From Rudanella paleaurantiibacter (GTDB lineage: Bacteria; Bacteroidota; Bacteroidia; Cytophagales; Spirosomataceae), in contig NZ_WELI01000006.1 in assembly GCF_009184635.1 (NCBI RefSeq), positions 248,001 through 312,000 of the forward strand: 64,000 nucleotides of DNA, in the 5' to 3' direction. A model generated the notes under the pieces. The model was not told where the DNA came from. It ran no database searches and saw only the letters and a list, made by a program, of their open reading frames with translations. The position numbers and the translations under genes were made by a program. Positions 17,649 through 26,426 of this stretch are shown here, piece by piece. Positions within the stretch are counted from its first letter, which is position 1; every line of letters starts with the position of its first letter.

Positions 17649-18851
17649 ATGCCTATCCGTCGACTTCTTAGCCTATTTGCCTGGGCCATTGTTGGTTGCG
17701 GGGCTTCGCGTTGGCGGCTGATGGGCGTTGGGCCGGGCGAGGTCTTGTTGGGGATTGCATCAGTCATAGCCCTGCTGTCGATGCCCGAACAAAGCTCTAC
17801 CACGCCCATGAGCCGGGTTTGGCGGTGGTTTGTATGCCTCAGCCTGCTCTGTTTATTCACGGGTACGTTGTGGGCGCTGGCTTTGGGAGTTTGGCTTCCG
17901 GGTAGTTTCTGGCACGATGCCATAGCCCTCTTGTTTTGCTTTGGTAGTCTGTGCTGCCTCATGCCCCACCTGACCGACCCCGACGGGCAACGGTATCTGG
18001 TGCGGCAGTTGTTAAGGGCGGGTGTTGCGTTTGCCTTCGCTAATGGGCTGGTCTATATCTTGTTTGGGTGGGTACTGGGTGAGACTTCGCCCTGGATTGG
18101 GCGTCTCAACGGCGTATCGTCAAACCCAAATCAGGTAGCCTTGTACGTTTGCGCGCTTCCGTTCTGGCTGATGCACGCTGCATCGGCCCACTCTCGACTT
18201 TTTTCGTGTATCGGGCTGGCGGCCTGTCTGGCGGTTGGCTGGCTGTCGGGCTCCGAAGCGTTACGGCTGGCCTGGGCCGTTGGTTTCGGGTTGGCGGGCT
18301 TCTGGTCGGTACGTGCCTGGGCACAGCGTCGGCCGGCTTATGAGCGTCCTTACCTCCTGGCGCTGATTACACTCGTTGGTTTATGGCTCATTGGTGGAGT
18401 GCTGGCGTTTTGCTGGACGTATGCTGCCGACATTTATGCCATTGGCGGGCAGGGCGATTTGCGGCTGCTACGGTGGCAACATGGGCTAACGGCCGTGAGT
18501 TACTCGCCCCTGTTTGGGTTGGGGCCGGGTGCCTTTTCGGGCAATGGCGGTGCCTTCGAGGGGCAGGAGGCTCATAACCTGTACATCGACTGGATGGCGT
18601 CGGGTGGCGTACTGGCGGGCTTGTTGTTGCTCGCGTTTCAGTACCATGTTGCCCGTGGTCTGATTCGGTCGGGCCATTACGTATTGCTGGCGGGGTTGGT
18701 AGCCCTGCTGATATTTGGCGGCTTCCATTACGTAGCCCGGCACCCTGTTTTCTGGTTGAGTCAACTACTCATGCTGGGGTATGCTACGCTGCTGAAATCT
18801 TCATCATCAACGAACCAACGGACGTTATGTGCGGTATCTTCGGTACGTTGA
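17649..18851 (+). CDS. O-antigen ligase / Wzy-like polymerase, polytopic membrane protein
   Basis: A 400-aa protein with about ten hydrophobic helices. A large loop near residues 295-320 contains GLGPGAF followed by EAHNLYIDW, the pattern of the O-antigen ligase/polymerase family (PF04932), where this loop holds the acceptor-site residues. It is expected to polymerise repeat units or transfer a finished glycan from undecaprenyl pyrophosphate on the periplasmic side. It is the first gene of a tightly packed plus-strand operon, and its 3' end overlaps the amidotransferase gene by 25 nt, which suggests translational coupling. Polymerase and ligase cannot be told apart from sequence. Confidence 0.72.
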   Translation: MPIRRLLSLFAWAIVGCGASRWRLMGVGPGEVLLGIASVIALLSMPEQSSTTPMSRVWRWFVCLSLLCLFTGTLWALALGVWLPGSFWHDAIALLFCFGSLCCLMPHLTDPDGQRYLVRQLLRAGVAFAFANGLVYILFGWVLGETSPWIGRLNGVSSNPNQVALYVCALPFWLMHAASAHSRLFSCIGLAACLAVGWLSGSEALRLAWAVGFGLAGFWSVRAWAQRRPAYERPYLLALITLVGLWLIGGVLAFCWTYAADIYAIGGQGDLRLLRWQHGLTAVSYSPLFGLGPGAFSGNGGAFEGQEAHNLYIDWMASGGVLAGLLLLAFQYHVARGLIRSGHYVLLAGLVALLIFGGFHYVARHPVFWLSQLLMLGYATLLKSSSSTNQRTLCAVSSVR

Positions 18852-20671
18852 ATTACGCCATTCCCGACCCTGAGTCGGTAGCTGCGTATATGCGGCATCG
18901 CGGCCCCGATGAGGCTAACTGTCTGCGAATCGGGCCGCTGACGCTGGTGCATACCCGGCTCGCCATCCAGGGTGGTGAGGCCGGGCAGCAACCCATGCAA
19001 CGTGGTCGCTGGGTGCTGGCTTTTAACGGTGAAGTTTACAACCATCTGGAACTGCGGTACCGGTACGGGCTCAAATGCCAATCAGACAGCGATACCGAGA
19101 CGCTGCTGCACTTGTGGGAGCGGCTGGGCGAACTGATGTTGCCCGAACTCGACGGTATGTTTGCTCTTGTCGTGTTCGATACGCTCGAAAACCGGCTTTG
19201 GCTCGCCCGCGACCGTTTTGGTGAGAAGCCCCTGTACATCTGGCAGTTGGGTTCGGCACTGGCGTTCTCATCGGAGCTGCGAACCTTACAGCGGTACGTA
19301 CCCATAGACATACACCGGGGTACCCTCACGCGCTACTGCCGGGCTGGCTATTTTATGCCGGGCGAAACCCCGTTTCGGGATGTACGACTGCTGCAACCCG
19401 GTCATCTGGAGGTGCTCGATGCCTACACGCCCAAAGCGGCTACGGTGCACTGGTGGCAACCTGCGTTCGGAATGCCGACTCATTACTCGGCCGAGTCGGC
19501 TTCAGACCCGCTTTCGCAACTCCGCGACGTGTTGACCCAATCGGTTCAGCAACGGCTCGATACGGCCGATGGTGAGGTGGGTGTACTCCTGAGTGGAGGT
19601 ATTGATAGCGGGCTGATTACGGCCATTGCGGCTCGGCATCGGCCCGGCATCCCGACGTTTACGCTGGCTATGCCCGGCAGTACCTACAATGAAGCGCCGA
19701 TGGCCCGGCAGGTGGCGCGGTTGTACCAAACCCGGCACCACGAGATACAGCCTCCGTTGGAACAACTGACCGACGAGGTGTTGACAATTTTACCCCGGTA
19801 CGGTGAGCCGTTTATGGATAGTTCGGCTTTGCCGATGTATTGGGTAGCTAAAGCGGCCCGTGAGCAGGTACCGGTGGTGCTCACCGGCGACGGGGCCGAC
19901 GAGCTGTTCGGGGGGTATCGGCGGTATGCTGCGGCCCGGCTTGGTTTGTACACCCCGCCCAATCGGGTAGGTCGGTGGGTGGGGCGGCTGGCGGGTGTAC
20001 TGCCTTTTCCGACCCACAAACAATCGTACTATAGCCATTTTTATCGGCTGTTACAGCCGTTCAATCAGTCGGGGGCGGGGCGGTATCTGGCCATCACGAC
20101 CGATGTGCTGAGTGGCTATGAGTCGGAGCTGATTTGGCCCGGTAGTCTGTACGAGATAGAAACGAAAATAGAGCAGGTAGCTACCCAAAGTCCCTGTCGG
20201 CAGTTGCAGTGGCTGGACATGCAGTTTTTACTCCCAGCCGACCTGTTGAAGAAAACCGATATTGCCACGATGGCCCACTCGCTGGAGGCTCGTAATCCGT
20301 TTCTGGCCAATGCCGTTGCCGAGCTGGCTCTGAGCCTGCCCGATTCGATGAAAGTAAGCTGGCGTAGTGGAGGGATACAAACCAAGGTGCTGCTCCGTCG
20401 ATTGGCCCGGGGTTATTTGCCGCCTGCTCTGGTGAGTGCGCCCAAACGGGGCTTTGAGGTGCCGCTTCGGCAGTGGGTCGACGGGCCACTCCGGCCATTG
20501 GTGTACGATTATCTGCAACGGCCTGCGCTGGCCAATCAGCTGGTGCGGGGCGCGTTTATCCGGCAATTGCTGGAAGCCCCACGCCGATTTGCGCCCGAAA
20601 AACGGGCCAAACTGATTTGGATGCTGCTGTCGCTCGAAATCTGGTATCGAAATCTGCACCGGCATGGCTAA
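18827..20671 (+). CDS. Asparagine-synthase-like glutamine amidotransferase
   Basis: A 614-aa class II glutamine amidotransferase of the AsnB family. The catalytic Cys2 directly follows Met (MCGIFG), with an N-terminal nucleophile glutaminase domain to about residue 210. The synthetase domain carries the PP-loop LLSGGIDSG near 255 and the TGDGADELFGGY motif near 350. Such copies inside polysaccharide operons are often thought to amidate sugars or peptide substituents rather than make free asparagine, and that is the inference here. The start lies inside the upstream Wzy-like gene (25-nt overlap), and the end overlaps the next glycosyltransferase by 8 nt. Confidence 0.88.
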   Translation: MCGIFGTLNYAIPDPESVAAYMRHRGPDEANCLRIGPLTLVHTRLAIQGGEAGQQPMQRGRWVLAFNGEVYNHLELRYRYGLKCQSDSDTETLLHLWERLGELMLPELDGMFALVVFDTLENRLWLARDRFGEKPLYIWQLGSALAFSSELRTLQRYVPIDIHRGTLTRYCRAGYFMPGETPFRDVRLLQPGHLEVLDAYTPKAATVHWWQPAFGMPTHYSAESASDPLSQLRDVLTQSVQQRLDTADGEVGVLLSGGIDSGLITAIAARHRPGIPTFTLAMPGSTYNEAPMARQVARLYQTRHHEIQPPLEQLTDEVLTILPRYGEPFMDSSALPMYWVAKAAREQVPVVLTGDGADELFGGYRRYAAARLGLYTPPNRVGRWVGRLAGVLPFPTHKQSYYSHFYRLLQPFNQSGAGRYLAITTDVLSGYESELIWPGSLYEIETKIEQVATQSPCRQLQWLDMQFLLPADLLKKTDIATMAHSLEARNPFLANAVAELALSLPDSMKVSWRSGGIQTKVLLRRLARGYLPPALVSAPKRGFEVPLRQWVDGPLRPLVYDYLQRPALANQLVRGAFIRQLLEAPRRFAPEKRAKLIWMLLSLEIWYRNLHRHG

Positions 20672-21809
20672 ACTTCTCCGCATAACCACCGTACCCGAAT
20701 CGCTCCGTACCCTGCTCAACGGGCAGCTGACCTTCATGCGTGCCAACGGGTTTGAGGTGTACGCAGCGAGCGCCCCCGACAATAGCCCGGCCGATCTGGA
20801 AGGATGCCCGCATTTTGCATTGCCCCTGACCCGGCGTATCACCCCCCTGCGAGACGGGTGGGCTATCTGGAAAACGTACCGGTTGTTGCGTCGGCTCCGT
20901 CCGGCACTGGTCCATACGCATACACCTAAAGCCGGTTTGGTGGGCATGGTGGCTGCGTGGTTGGCGCGGGTGCCGGTTCGCATACACACTGTGGCTGGGC
21001 TTCCGCTGACGGAGAAAAAGCCCGTGGTACGGATGTTGTTACGGTGGGCCGAAAAACTAACCTATGCCTGCGCTACGGCCGTGTGGCCCAACTCACACAG
21101 CCTGGCCAACTACATTCGGCAGAACCTGTACGATGGCCCGAAACTCCGGGTAATTAGCAACGGCAGCAGCAACGGAATCGACACCGGCTACTTTTCAACA
21201 ACGCCCGTGCTGGTCAGGCGGGCCGAGGCCCTGCGTCGGCAACTGACTATCCCGCCCGAAGCATTTGTGTTTGTGTTTATCGGCCGAATGGTGCGCGACA
21301 AAGGCCTTGATGAACTGATTCTCGCCTTTCGGTCGCTGGTGTATTTGAATCGGGATGTGCGACTCCTGTTTGTGGGCGACTACGAAGAGCGGCTTAATCC
21401 CGTTCGTTCGGATACGAAAGAGCTCATCAGTACGCACTCGCACATTAGCTGGGTGGGGTATCAGGCCGATGTACGTCCGTACCTGCAACTGGCCGATGCG
21501 CTGGTGCTGCCGAGCTACCGCGAGGGGTTGCCCAACGTGCTGCTACAGGCGGGGGCTATGCAACGGCCCGTAATCGCTACCGACATTGTGGGGTGCCGCG
21601 ATGTGGTAGAACCCGGCAAAACGGGGCTTCTGGTACCGCCCAAAGACCCGGTTGCCCTGCGCGAAGCCCTGCGTCAGTTGCTGACTAATCCCGAACAAGG
21701 GAAGCAGATGGGGCTGAACGCCCGTCGTCGAATCGAACACCTGTACCGGCAGGAAGACCTTTGGCAAGCCTTGTTGCAAGCCTATCAAGACGCCCTGGCG
21801 GCAGCGTAA
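20664..21809 (+). CDS. Family 4 glycosyltransferase
   Basis: A 381-aa GT-B fold enzyme. The N-terminal half contains VHTHTPKAGLVG, typical of WbnK/CapM-like GT4 enzymes. The C-terminal nucleotide-sugar domain shows IGRMVRDKGLDEL and the EX7E-like region around YREGLPNVLLQA. It should add a sugar to a lipid-linked intermediate on the cytoplasmic face of the membrane. It overlaps the amidotransferase gene by 8 nt and ends 5 nt before the next glycosyltransferase, so it is part of the same operon. Donor and acceptor sugars cannot be deduced. Confidence 0.87.
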   Translation: MAKLLRITTVPESLRTLLNGQLTFMRANGFEVYAASAPDNSPADLEGCPHFALPLTRRITPLRDGWAIWKTYRLLRRLRPALVHTHTPKAGLVGMVAAWLARVPVRIHTVAGLPLTEKKPVVRMLLRWAEKLTYACATAVWPNSHSLANYIRQNLYDGPKLRVISNGSSNGIDTGYFSTTPVLVRRAEALRRQLTIPPEAFVFVFIGRMVRDKGLDELILAFRSLVYLNRDVRLLFVGDYEERLNPVRSDTKELISTHSHISWVGYQADVRPYLQLADALVLPSYREGLPNVLLQAGAMQRPVIATDIVGCRDVVEPGKTGLLVPPKDPVALREALRQLLTNPEQGKQMGLNARRRIEHLYRQEDLWQALLQAYQDALAAA

Positions 21810-21814
21810 CGCCC

Positions 21815-23056
21815 ATGCACATTCTGCTGATTCATCCATACTTTTTGCCCGAGGGCGCGGCCGGGAGCGGGCGCTGGAACGAAACTGCGCGGTATTGGAT
21901 AGCCGCCGGACACCGCGTAACGGTGCTGGCCGGGTCGGTGCATTACCTCAGCGGACAAACGTTTGACCGCACCCAACCCGAACAAACGGGACCGGGCTTG
22001 CACGTAATCCGGGTGCGGATGTCGCGGTGGTACAACCGGGGGCGAATGGGCCGTTTGTGGGCCTACACTACCTTTTTCGGGGCAAGTTTTTGGGCGGGCT
22101 TGTGGCGGGTGCCGCGCCCGGTCGATGTGGTGCTGGCCACCTCGCCACCGCTGACGGTCGGGCTCACAGGCTGGTTGCTCAGCTGGTTGTACCGTAAGCC
22201 GTTGCTGCTCGAACTGCGCGACCTCTGGCCCGATGCTCCTGAGCAGCTGGGCTATCTCCAAAACCCGCTGGCGCAAAAACTCGCCTACACGCTCGAAGCA
22301 TTTTTGTACCGAAAGGCAACGCATATTGTCACGCTTACGCCCGCGTTTGAGCAGTGGCTGGTTAACCGGAAAGGCGTTGATGCCGCCAACGTGTCAACCA
22401 TACCCAACGGGGCCGATCTGATGCTGACCCAACGTGCTCTGGAAACGTTTGACCGGTACGCTTTTCGGCGGAAACAGCAGTTGGATGGCCTGTTTTGGGT
22501 GATCTACACCGGGGCACACGGGCCCGCCAATGGGTTGTCTGTAGTGCTCGACGCGGCCGAAGCGCTACAAGCCCACCGTGTTGGGTTTTTGCTGTTGGGC
22601 GACGGCCCCGAAAAGCCTAACCTACAGGCTGAGGCCACCCGGCGTGGGTTGGTCAACGTTCGGTTTTTATCGGCTCTGCCGAAACTGGAGGTGATTCGGT
22701 GGATAGACGCAGCCGACGCCGGGCTCGTGCTGATGCGCTCGCTCCCAATTTTCAACACCATGTTGTCGGCTAAACTCCCCGATTATCTGGCGTGCCGGAA
22801 ACCCGTACTGGTGGGTATCGACGGCCTGTCGCGCCAGCTGGCTGAGCATCACGGTTTTGGACAGTACGTAGACCCTGCAAAGCCGGAGGTATGGATTGAG
22901 GCTATTCGTTTGTATCTTGAATCGCCTGATTCGGTTACGGCGCAGGGCGAGAATGGGTATCAATATGTTTGTGCCCAAGCCGACCGCCGGGTTTTGGCTC
23001 ACCGTTACTTAACTATTCTGGATCGTGTACGTTCGTTGCATCAAACCCGCTCTTGA
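21815..23056 (+). CDS. Family 4 glycosyltransferase (WbuB-like)
   Basis: A 413-aa GT4 enzyme starting MHILLIHPYFLPEG, with the SGRWNETARYW region typical of WbuB/fucosaminyltransferase-type GT4 proteins, a membrane-associating hydrophobic stretch (about 95-130), and a C-terminal donor domain with YTGAHGPANG and DAADAGLVLMR. The open frame continues upstream to 21761 inside the previous gene, but ATG 21815 begins exactly at the conserved N-terminus and lies 5 nt after the previous stop. The 3' end overlaps the sugar-phosphate transferase by 32 nt. It probably adds the second sugar after the initiating transferase encoded next; inferred from such operons. Confidence 0.86.
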   Translation: MHILLIHPYFLPEGAAGSGRWNETARYWIAAGHRVTVLAGSVHYLSGQTFDRTQPEQTGPGLHVIRVRMSRWYNRGRMGRLWAYTTFFGASFWAGLWRVPRPVDVVLATSPPLTVGLTGWLLSWLYRKPLLLELRDLWPDAPEQLGYLQNPLAQKLAYTLEAFLYRKATHIVTLTPAFEQWLVNRKGVDAANVSTIPNGADLMLTQRALETFDRYAFRRKQQLDGLFWVIYTGAHGPANGLSVVLDAAEALQAHRVGFLLLGDGPEKPNLQAEATRRGLVNVRFLSALPKLEVIRWIDAADAGLVLMRSLPIFNTMLSAKLPDYLACRKPVLVGIDGLSRQLAEHHGFGQYVDPAKPEVWIEAIRLYLESPDSVTAQGENGYQYVCAQADRRVLAHRYLTILDRVRSLHQTRS

Positions 23057-23609
23057 CTGGCTGGTGGCTTTTCTGGCTTTGTTGCTACTTATGCCCTTGT
23101 TGCTGGCTATTGCGCTGGCCCTGGTTGTTACCACCGGAGCCTCACCCTTATTCCGGCAGGCGCGTATTGGTCTGCACGGGCGAATTTTCTATCTACTCAA
23201 GTTTCGGTCAATGACCAACGCTCGCGGACCCGACGGAACCTTGCGCCCTGATAGCGACCGCATAACCCCGCTGGGATACTGGCTACGCCGGACGTCGCTC
23301 GATGAGCTGCCGCAGTTGATGAATGTTCTGATGGGGCAGATGAGCCTCGTGGGGCCACGCCCACTACTGGCCGAATACGATTCTGCTGTGGGTAGGTACC
23401 CCCGCCATCAGACACGACCCGGCCTCACGGGCTGGGCGCAGGTACATGGGCGTAATGCACTGAGCTGGAATGAGAAGTTCGCGCTCGACGCGTGGTACGT
23501 GGCGAATCGCTGTTTTTGGGTCGACTGCCAAATACTTTGGCGGACGCTACCCGTTTTGCTGGACACCTCCCCACCCGCTCAACGGTTACTATCTGATGAG
23601 GATAGGTAG
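23025..23609 (+). CDS. Initiating sugar-phosphate transferase, short PglC type
   Basis: A 194-aa monotopic phosphoglycosyltransferase (bacterial sugar transferase family). One hydrophobic N-terminal helix (about 9-38) is followed by the catalytic region: KFRSM, the Arg-rich RRTSLDELPQLMNV segment with the Asp-Glu pair, and SLVGPRP. It lacks the four extra helices of WcaJ/WbaP and so resembles PglC, which moves a sugar phosphate from a UDP sugar to undecaprenyl phosphate. The start is GTG at 23025, inside the preceding gene; no better start precedes the first helix. With the PglD- and PglE-like genes downstream, its substrate may be a bacillosamine-type sugar; inferred. Confidence 0.88.
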   Translation: MYVRCIKPALDWLVAFLALLLLMPLLLAIALALVVTTGASPLFRQARIGLHGRIFYLLKFRSMTNARGPDGTLRPDSDRITPLGYWLRRTSLDELPQLMNVLMGQMSLVGPRPLLAEYDSAVGRYPRHQTRPGLTGWAQVHGRNALSWNEKFALDAWYVANRCFWVDCQILWRTLPVLLDTSPPAQRLLSDEDR

Positions 23610-23645
23610 TGGATGGCTTTTAGTTCGGTACTCAGGAGATACTTC

Positions 23646-23755
23646 TCAGTACTGGCTATTAGGACATTAGATGTTGGACACTGGACGTTAGACCTCCATC
23701 TATAAAGGTAGTAAGTCTAGTGTCCAGTGTCTAAAGTCCGAATGTCCAGTACTGA
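23646..23755. repeat. Intergenic hairpin repeat, GGACATT/GACGTTA words
   Basis: Two arms, about 23646-23695 and 23710-23755, are imperfect inverted copies with shared ends TCAGTACTGG and CCAGTACTGA. The arms consist of about 7-nt variants such as GGACATT, GGACACT and GACGTTA. The element is the reverse complement of the one at 31614-31715: its left arm matches that element's right arm and the reverse. No U-tract follows. Confidence 0.85.
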
Positions 23756-23855
23756 AAGATATACTTTGTCTTTTTTGTTCAATTATCTGAAATACAAATA
23801 GTTGTGTGTTAGGGTGAACGAAAAACCATAAACGAAAAACGATAAACACCTTCCA

Positions 23856-24479
23856 ATGAACCCACCCGAGATATTGCTGTATGGAGCGGGCGGTCACGCC
23901 CGCGTGCTGCTGAGTGTGCTCAAGGCCCTTGGCTACCGGGTAGCGGGCGTGTTCGACGACGATCTGGAGCGCCAGTTTTTGGGCGAGTTACGGGTATGGG
24001 GCCGTTACGAAGCTACCTACCGACCTGAGGTGCCTTTGTTACTGGCTGTAGGTGACAATTCGATACGGCGCGCGTTAGCAGCGACTGCCCGACATTCGTT
24101 CGCGACAGTTATTCACCCGTCGGCCCTGGTTGATGTGGGTGCCGAACTGGGGGCTGGTACGGTGATTTTGCATCAGGCCGTTGTGCAAACCGGGGCCGTA
24201 CTTGGGCAGCATGTGCTAGTAAACACCCGTGCTTCGGTCGACCACGATTGTCGACTTGGCGATTTTGTGCAGATCGCGCCGGGTGCCGTCCTGTGCGGAG
24301 GGGTGCATGTGGGTGAAGGTGCCTTGATCGCGGCCGGGGCAGTGGTGGTTCCGGGCGTATCTGTTGGCCGGTGGGCGGTAGTGGGGGCGGGGGCGGTGGT
24401 TACCCGGCCTGTGCCCGATGGGGCCGTTGTGTGGGGTAATCCGGCGCGTTTTATCCGGCAAAATTCGCTCAGTATGTAA
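23856..24479 (+). CDS. PglD-like sugar O/N-acetyltransferase
   Basis: A 207-aa NeuD/PglD-family acetyltransferase. A Rossmann-like N-terminal part begins LYGAGGHARV, and residues 90-200 form a left-handed beta helix with hexapeptide repeats (for example ALVDVGAELGAGTVI) and the catalytic-type His in VDHDCRLGDF. PglD acetylates the C4 amine of the UDP-sugar made by PglE, and the PglE-like gene is next on the same strand. A 246-nt gap with a hairpin repeat separates it from the sugar-phosphate transferase, so it may have its own transcript. UDP-sugar acetylation is strongly suggested; the exact sugar is inferred. Confidence 0.86.
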   Translation: MNPPEILLYGAGGHARVLLSVLKALGYRVAGVFDDDLERQFLGELRVWGRYEATYRPEVPLLLAVGDNSIRRALAATARHSFATVIHPSALVDVGAELGAGTVILHQAVVQTGAVLGQHVLVNTRASVDHDCRLGDFVQIAPGAVLCGGVHVGEGALIAAGAVVVPGVSVGRWAVVGAGAVVTRPVPDGAVVWGNPARFIRQNSLSM

Positions 24480-24552
24480 GCACTGAATACTGGCCTGCTC
24501 AGGCAAAACCCCGAAAAGCCAAACCAATAAACCCAAAAACTAAAAACGTTGT

Positions 24553-25677
24553 ATGACCGACACCGCAGCGCTGTCTATCCCCTTATCAACTCCGCATCAG
24601 ACAGGCACTGAATTGAACCGCCTGCAAACAACCCCGGCCGACCTCTGGGCGGAGTGGGTGCCGGAGTTTGAACAGGCGCTGGCGCAATCGGTTAGCTCAC
24701 GCTTTGCCCTGGCCACCCAATCTGGTACAGCCGCCCTCGAACTGGCCCTGCGTACCCTTGGCATTGGGCCGGGCGATACGGTTATTTGCCCCACACTGAC
24801 GTTTGCGGCTACGGCCAATGCGATCAGGAGCGTTGGGGCGCAGCCGATTTTTGTGGGGAGTGAACCGGAATCGTGGGGCCTCGACCCCGACGCACTCGAA
24901 ACGGCCCTGCAACGCGAACGGCAGCGTCTACGGGCCATTCTGGTGGTCGATTTGTACGGGATGCCTGCCAATTGGCCCGCCTTGCAGGAAGTAGCCGACC
25001 GGTACGACTTGCCGTTGGTGGCCGACGCGGCCGAGTCGCTGGGAGCGGAGCTTAACGGGCGGGCCTGCGGTACATTAGGGCTGCTCAACGCCGTTTCGTT
25101 CAACCTTAATAAAGTGATTACCACATATGGGGGCGGAGCATTGCTCACCAACGGGCCACAACTGGCTGTCAAAGCCCGCGTAGTGGCCAATCAGGGTCGG
25201 CAACTCGAGCCACCGTTTTGCGTCGTTGAGCCGGGGAGTAACTACCGCATGGGGCCACTCAATGCCGGGTTTGGTCTGGACCAGCTCCCGTTTTTAGCCG
25301 ATCGGGTGAAGGCCCGGCGGGCTATTTTCGAGCGGTATTACGGTGCCCTGAGCCAGGTGCCGGGCCTAATGTTTCAGCCCGAGCGAGCGGGGGCCTTCTC
25401 GAATCGCTGGCTAACGGCCCTGCGACTCGACCCGGTGCGGATAGGCATCACCCGCGATGCATTCATCGACAGGCTCCGACGCGAACACATCGAAACTCGG
25501 CCGGTATTCATGCCGTTGCATCGTCAGCGGGCGTTTGCGGACTGTCACTTTTACGGTGGCTCTGAAACCGACGCAATAGCCAACGAGGGACTCTGCCTAC
25601 CGTCGGGCTCCGCCCTGACCGATGCCCAGGTTGAACGGGTCATTGATCGAGTACGGCGTGCTTTAGTAAAAAAATAA
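24553..25677 (+). CDS. DegT/DnrJ-family sugar aminotransferase (PglE-like)
   Basis: A 374-aa PLP-dependent aminotransferase of the DegT/DnrJ/EryC1/StrS family, which transaminates nucleotide 4-keto sugars. Seen: SGTAALELALR (phosphate binding), DAAESLGAE (Asp on the pyridine nitrogen), the Schiff-base Lys in SFNLNKVITT, GGGALLT, and NYRMGPLNAGFGLDQL. Together with the PglD-like and PglC-like genes it points to a 4-acetamido-trideoxyhexose such as di-N-acetylbacillosamine as first sugar. The matching dehydratase (PglF type) is not in this window. It is followed by a bidirectional terminator. Confidence 0.9.
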   Translation: MTDTAALSIPLSTPHQTGTELNRLQTTPADLWAEWVPEFEQALAQSVSSRFALATQSGTAALELALRTLGIGPGDTVICPTLTFAATANAIRSVGAQPIFVGSEPESWGLDPDALETALQRERQRLRAILVVDLYGMPANWPALQEVADRYDLPLVADAAESLGAELNGRACGTLGLLNAVSFNLNKVITTYGGGALLTNGPQLAVKARVVANQGRQLEPPFCVVEPGSNYRMGPLNAGFGLDQLPFLADRVKARRAIFERYYGALSQVPGLMFQPERAGAFSNRWLTALRLDPVRIGITRDAFIDRLRREHIETRPVFMPLHRQRAFADCHFYGGSETDAIANEGLCLPSGSALTDAQVERVIDRVRRALVKK

Positions 25678-25708
25678 AAGCCCTGAACCGTGATTCAGGG
25701 CTTTTATT
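25673..25708. terminator. Bidirectional terminator between convergent genes
   Basis: AATAAAAGCCCTGAA pairs perfectly with TTCAGGGCTTTTATT around a 6-nt loop. The stem contains an A-run and a T-run, so it can terminate both the aminotransferase gene (plus) and the thioredoxin-like gene (minus). Confidence 0.9.
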
Positions 25709-25726
25709 CGAAAAAGTAGGAAGAGC

Positions 25727-26170
25727 TTACAGTCCTTTGCCCGTAACGCTTTTGGCTACACTGAGCAGCTCGTCGGGGCTCATGTACCCAATCGCTTTCT
25801 TCACCACTTTACCGTTGCCATTGATGAAAAACAGGGTCGGGTACGCTTCGAGCGGATAGCGCTGCGAGAGCATCGGTCCTTCGCCCCGCTCCATATCTAT
25901 TTTTACGTTGATAAACTTCTTGTTGAAGTAATCGCCCACTTCTTTCTGGGTAAACACATTCTTCTGCAACATTTTGCAGGGACCGCACCAGCTGGCGTAG
26001 GCATCCAGGAAAATAAGCCGGTTTTCGGCTTTTGCTTTTTTCAGGACCTCGGCCCACGACGCCGTGTTGAACCGGATTCCTTCATCGGCTTTAGGGTTAT
26101 TATTACCAGCCCAGGTAGTACTTGCCACCAGCAACAGTAATGCAAACGGTAGCCAAATCGCTTTTTTCAT
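25727..26170 (-). CDS. Exported thioredoxin-fold protein
   Basis: A 147-aa protein with an N-terminal signal peptide (Lys-Lys, hydrophobic core, cleavage likely after TWAG) and one thioredoxin domain with the active site WCGPCK near residue 61. The cis-Pro before the substrate groove is in EAYPTLFF. It is of the small DUF255/thioredoxin_7 type common in Bacteroidota and probably acts in the periplasm as a disulfide reductase. It is monocistronic, convergent with the sugar aminotransferase gene across a shared terminator. Confidence 0.9.
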   Translation of the reverse strand: MKKAIWLPFALLLLVASTTWAGNNNPKADEGIRFNTASWAEVLKKAKAENRLIFLDAYASWCGPCKMLQKNVFTQKEVGDYFNKKFINVKIDMERGEGPMLSQRYPLEAYPTLFFINGNGKVVKKAIGYMSPDELLSVAKSVTGKGL

Positions 26171-26426
26171 GTATATCGAGTGGTTTGATGGTATAACGAA
26201 ACAGGGTATCGCTTTCGTTTCCTTAGTTTTAAGATAACGAAATTAACGCCTGCTGTATACTCTACAAACACCGGGCCAACTCACTCTTACTGTTCGTCGG
26301 CCCAACCGCTTTTCCCCAAAAAGACTCCCGAATTGAATTAAACCAGGATTGAGTGACCCCGTAAAACAGCCGGAAGTCGAAAGAAAAGGCGGAAGCACGT
26401 TCCGCACCTGTTTGCCCACCGTAAGT

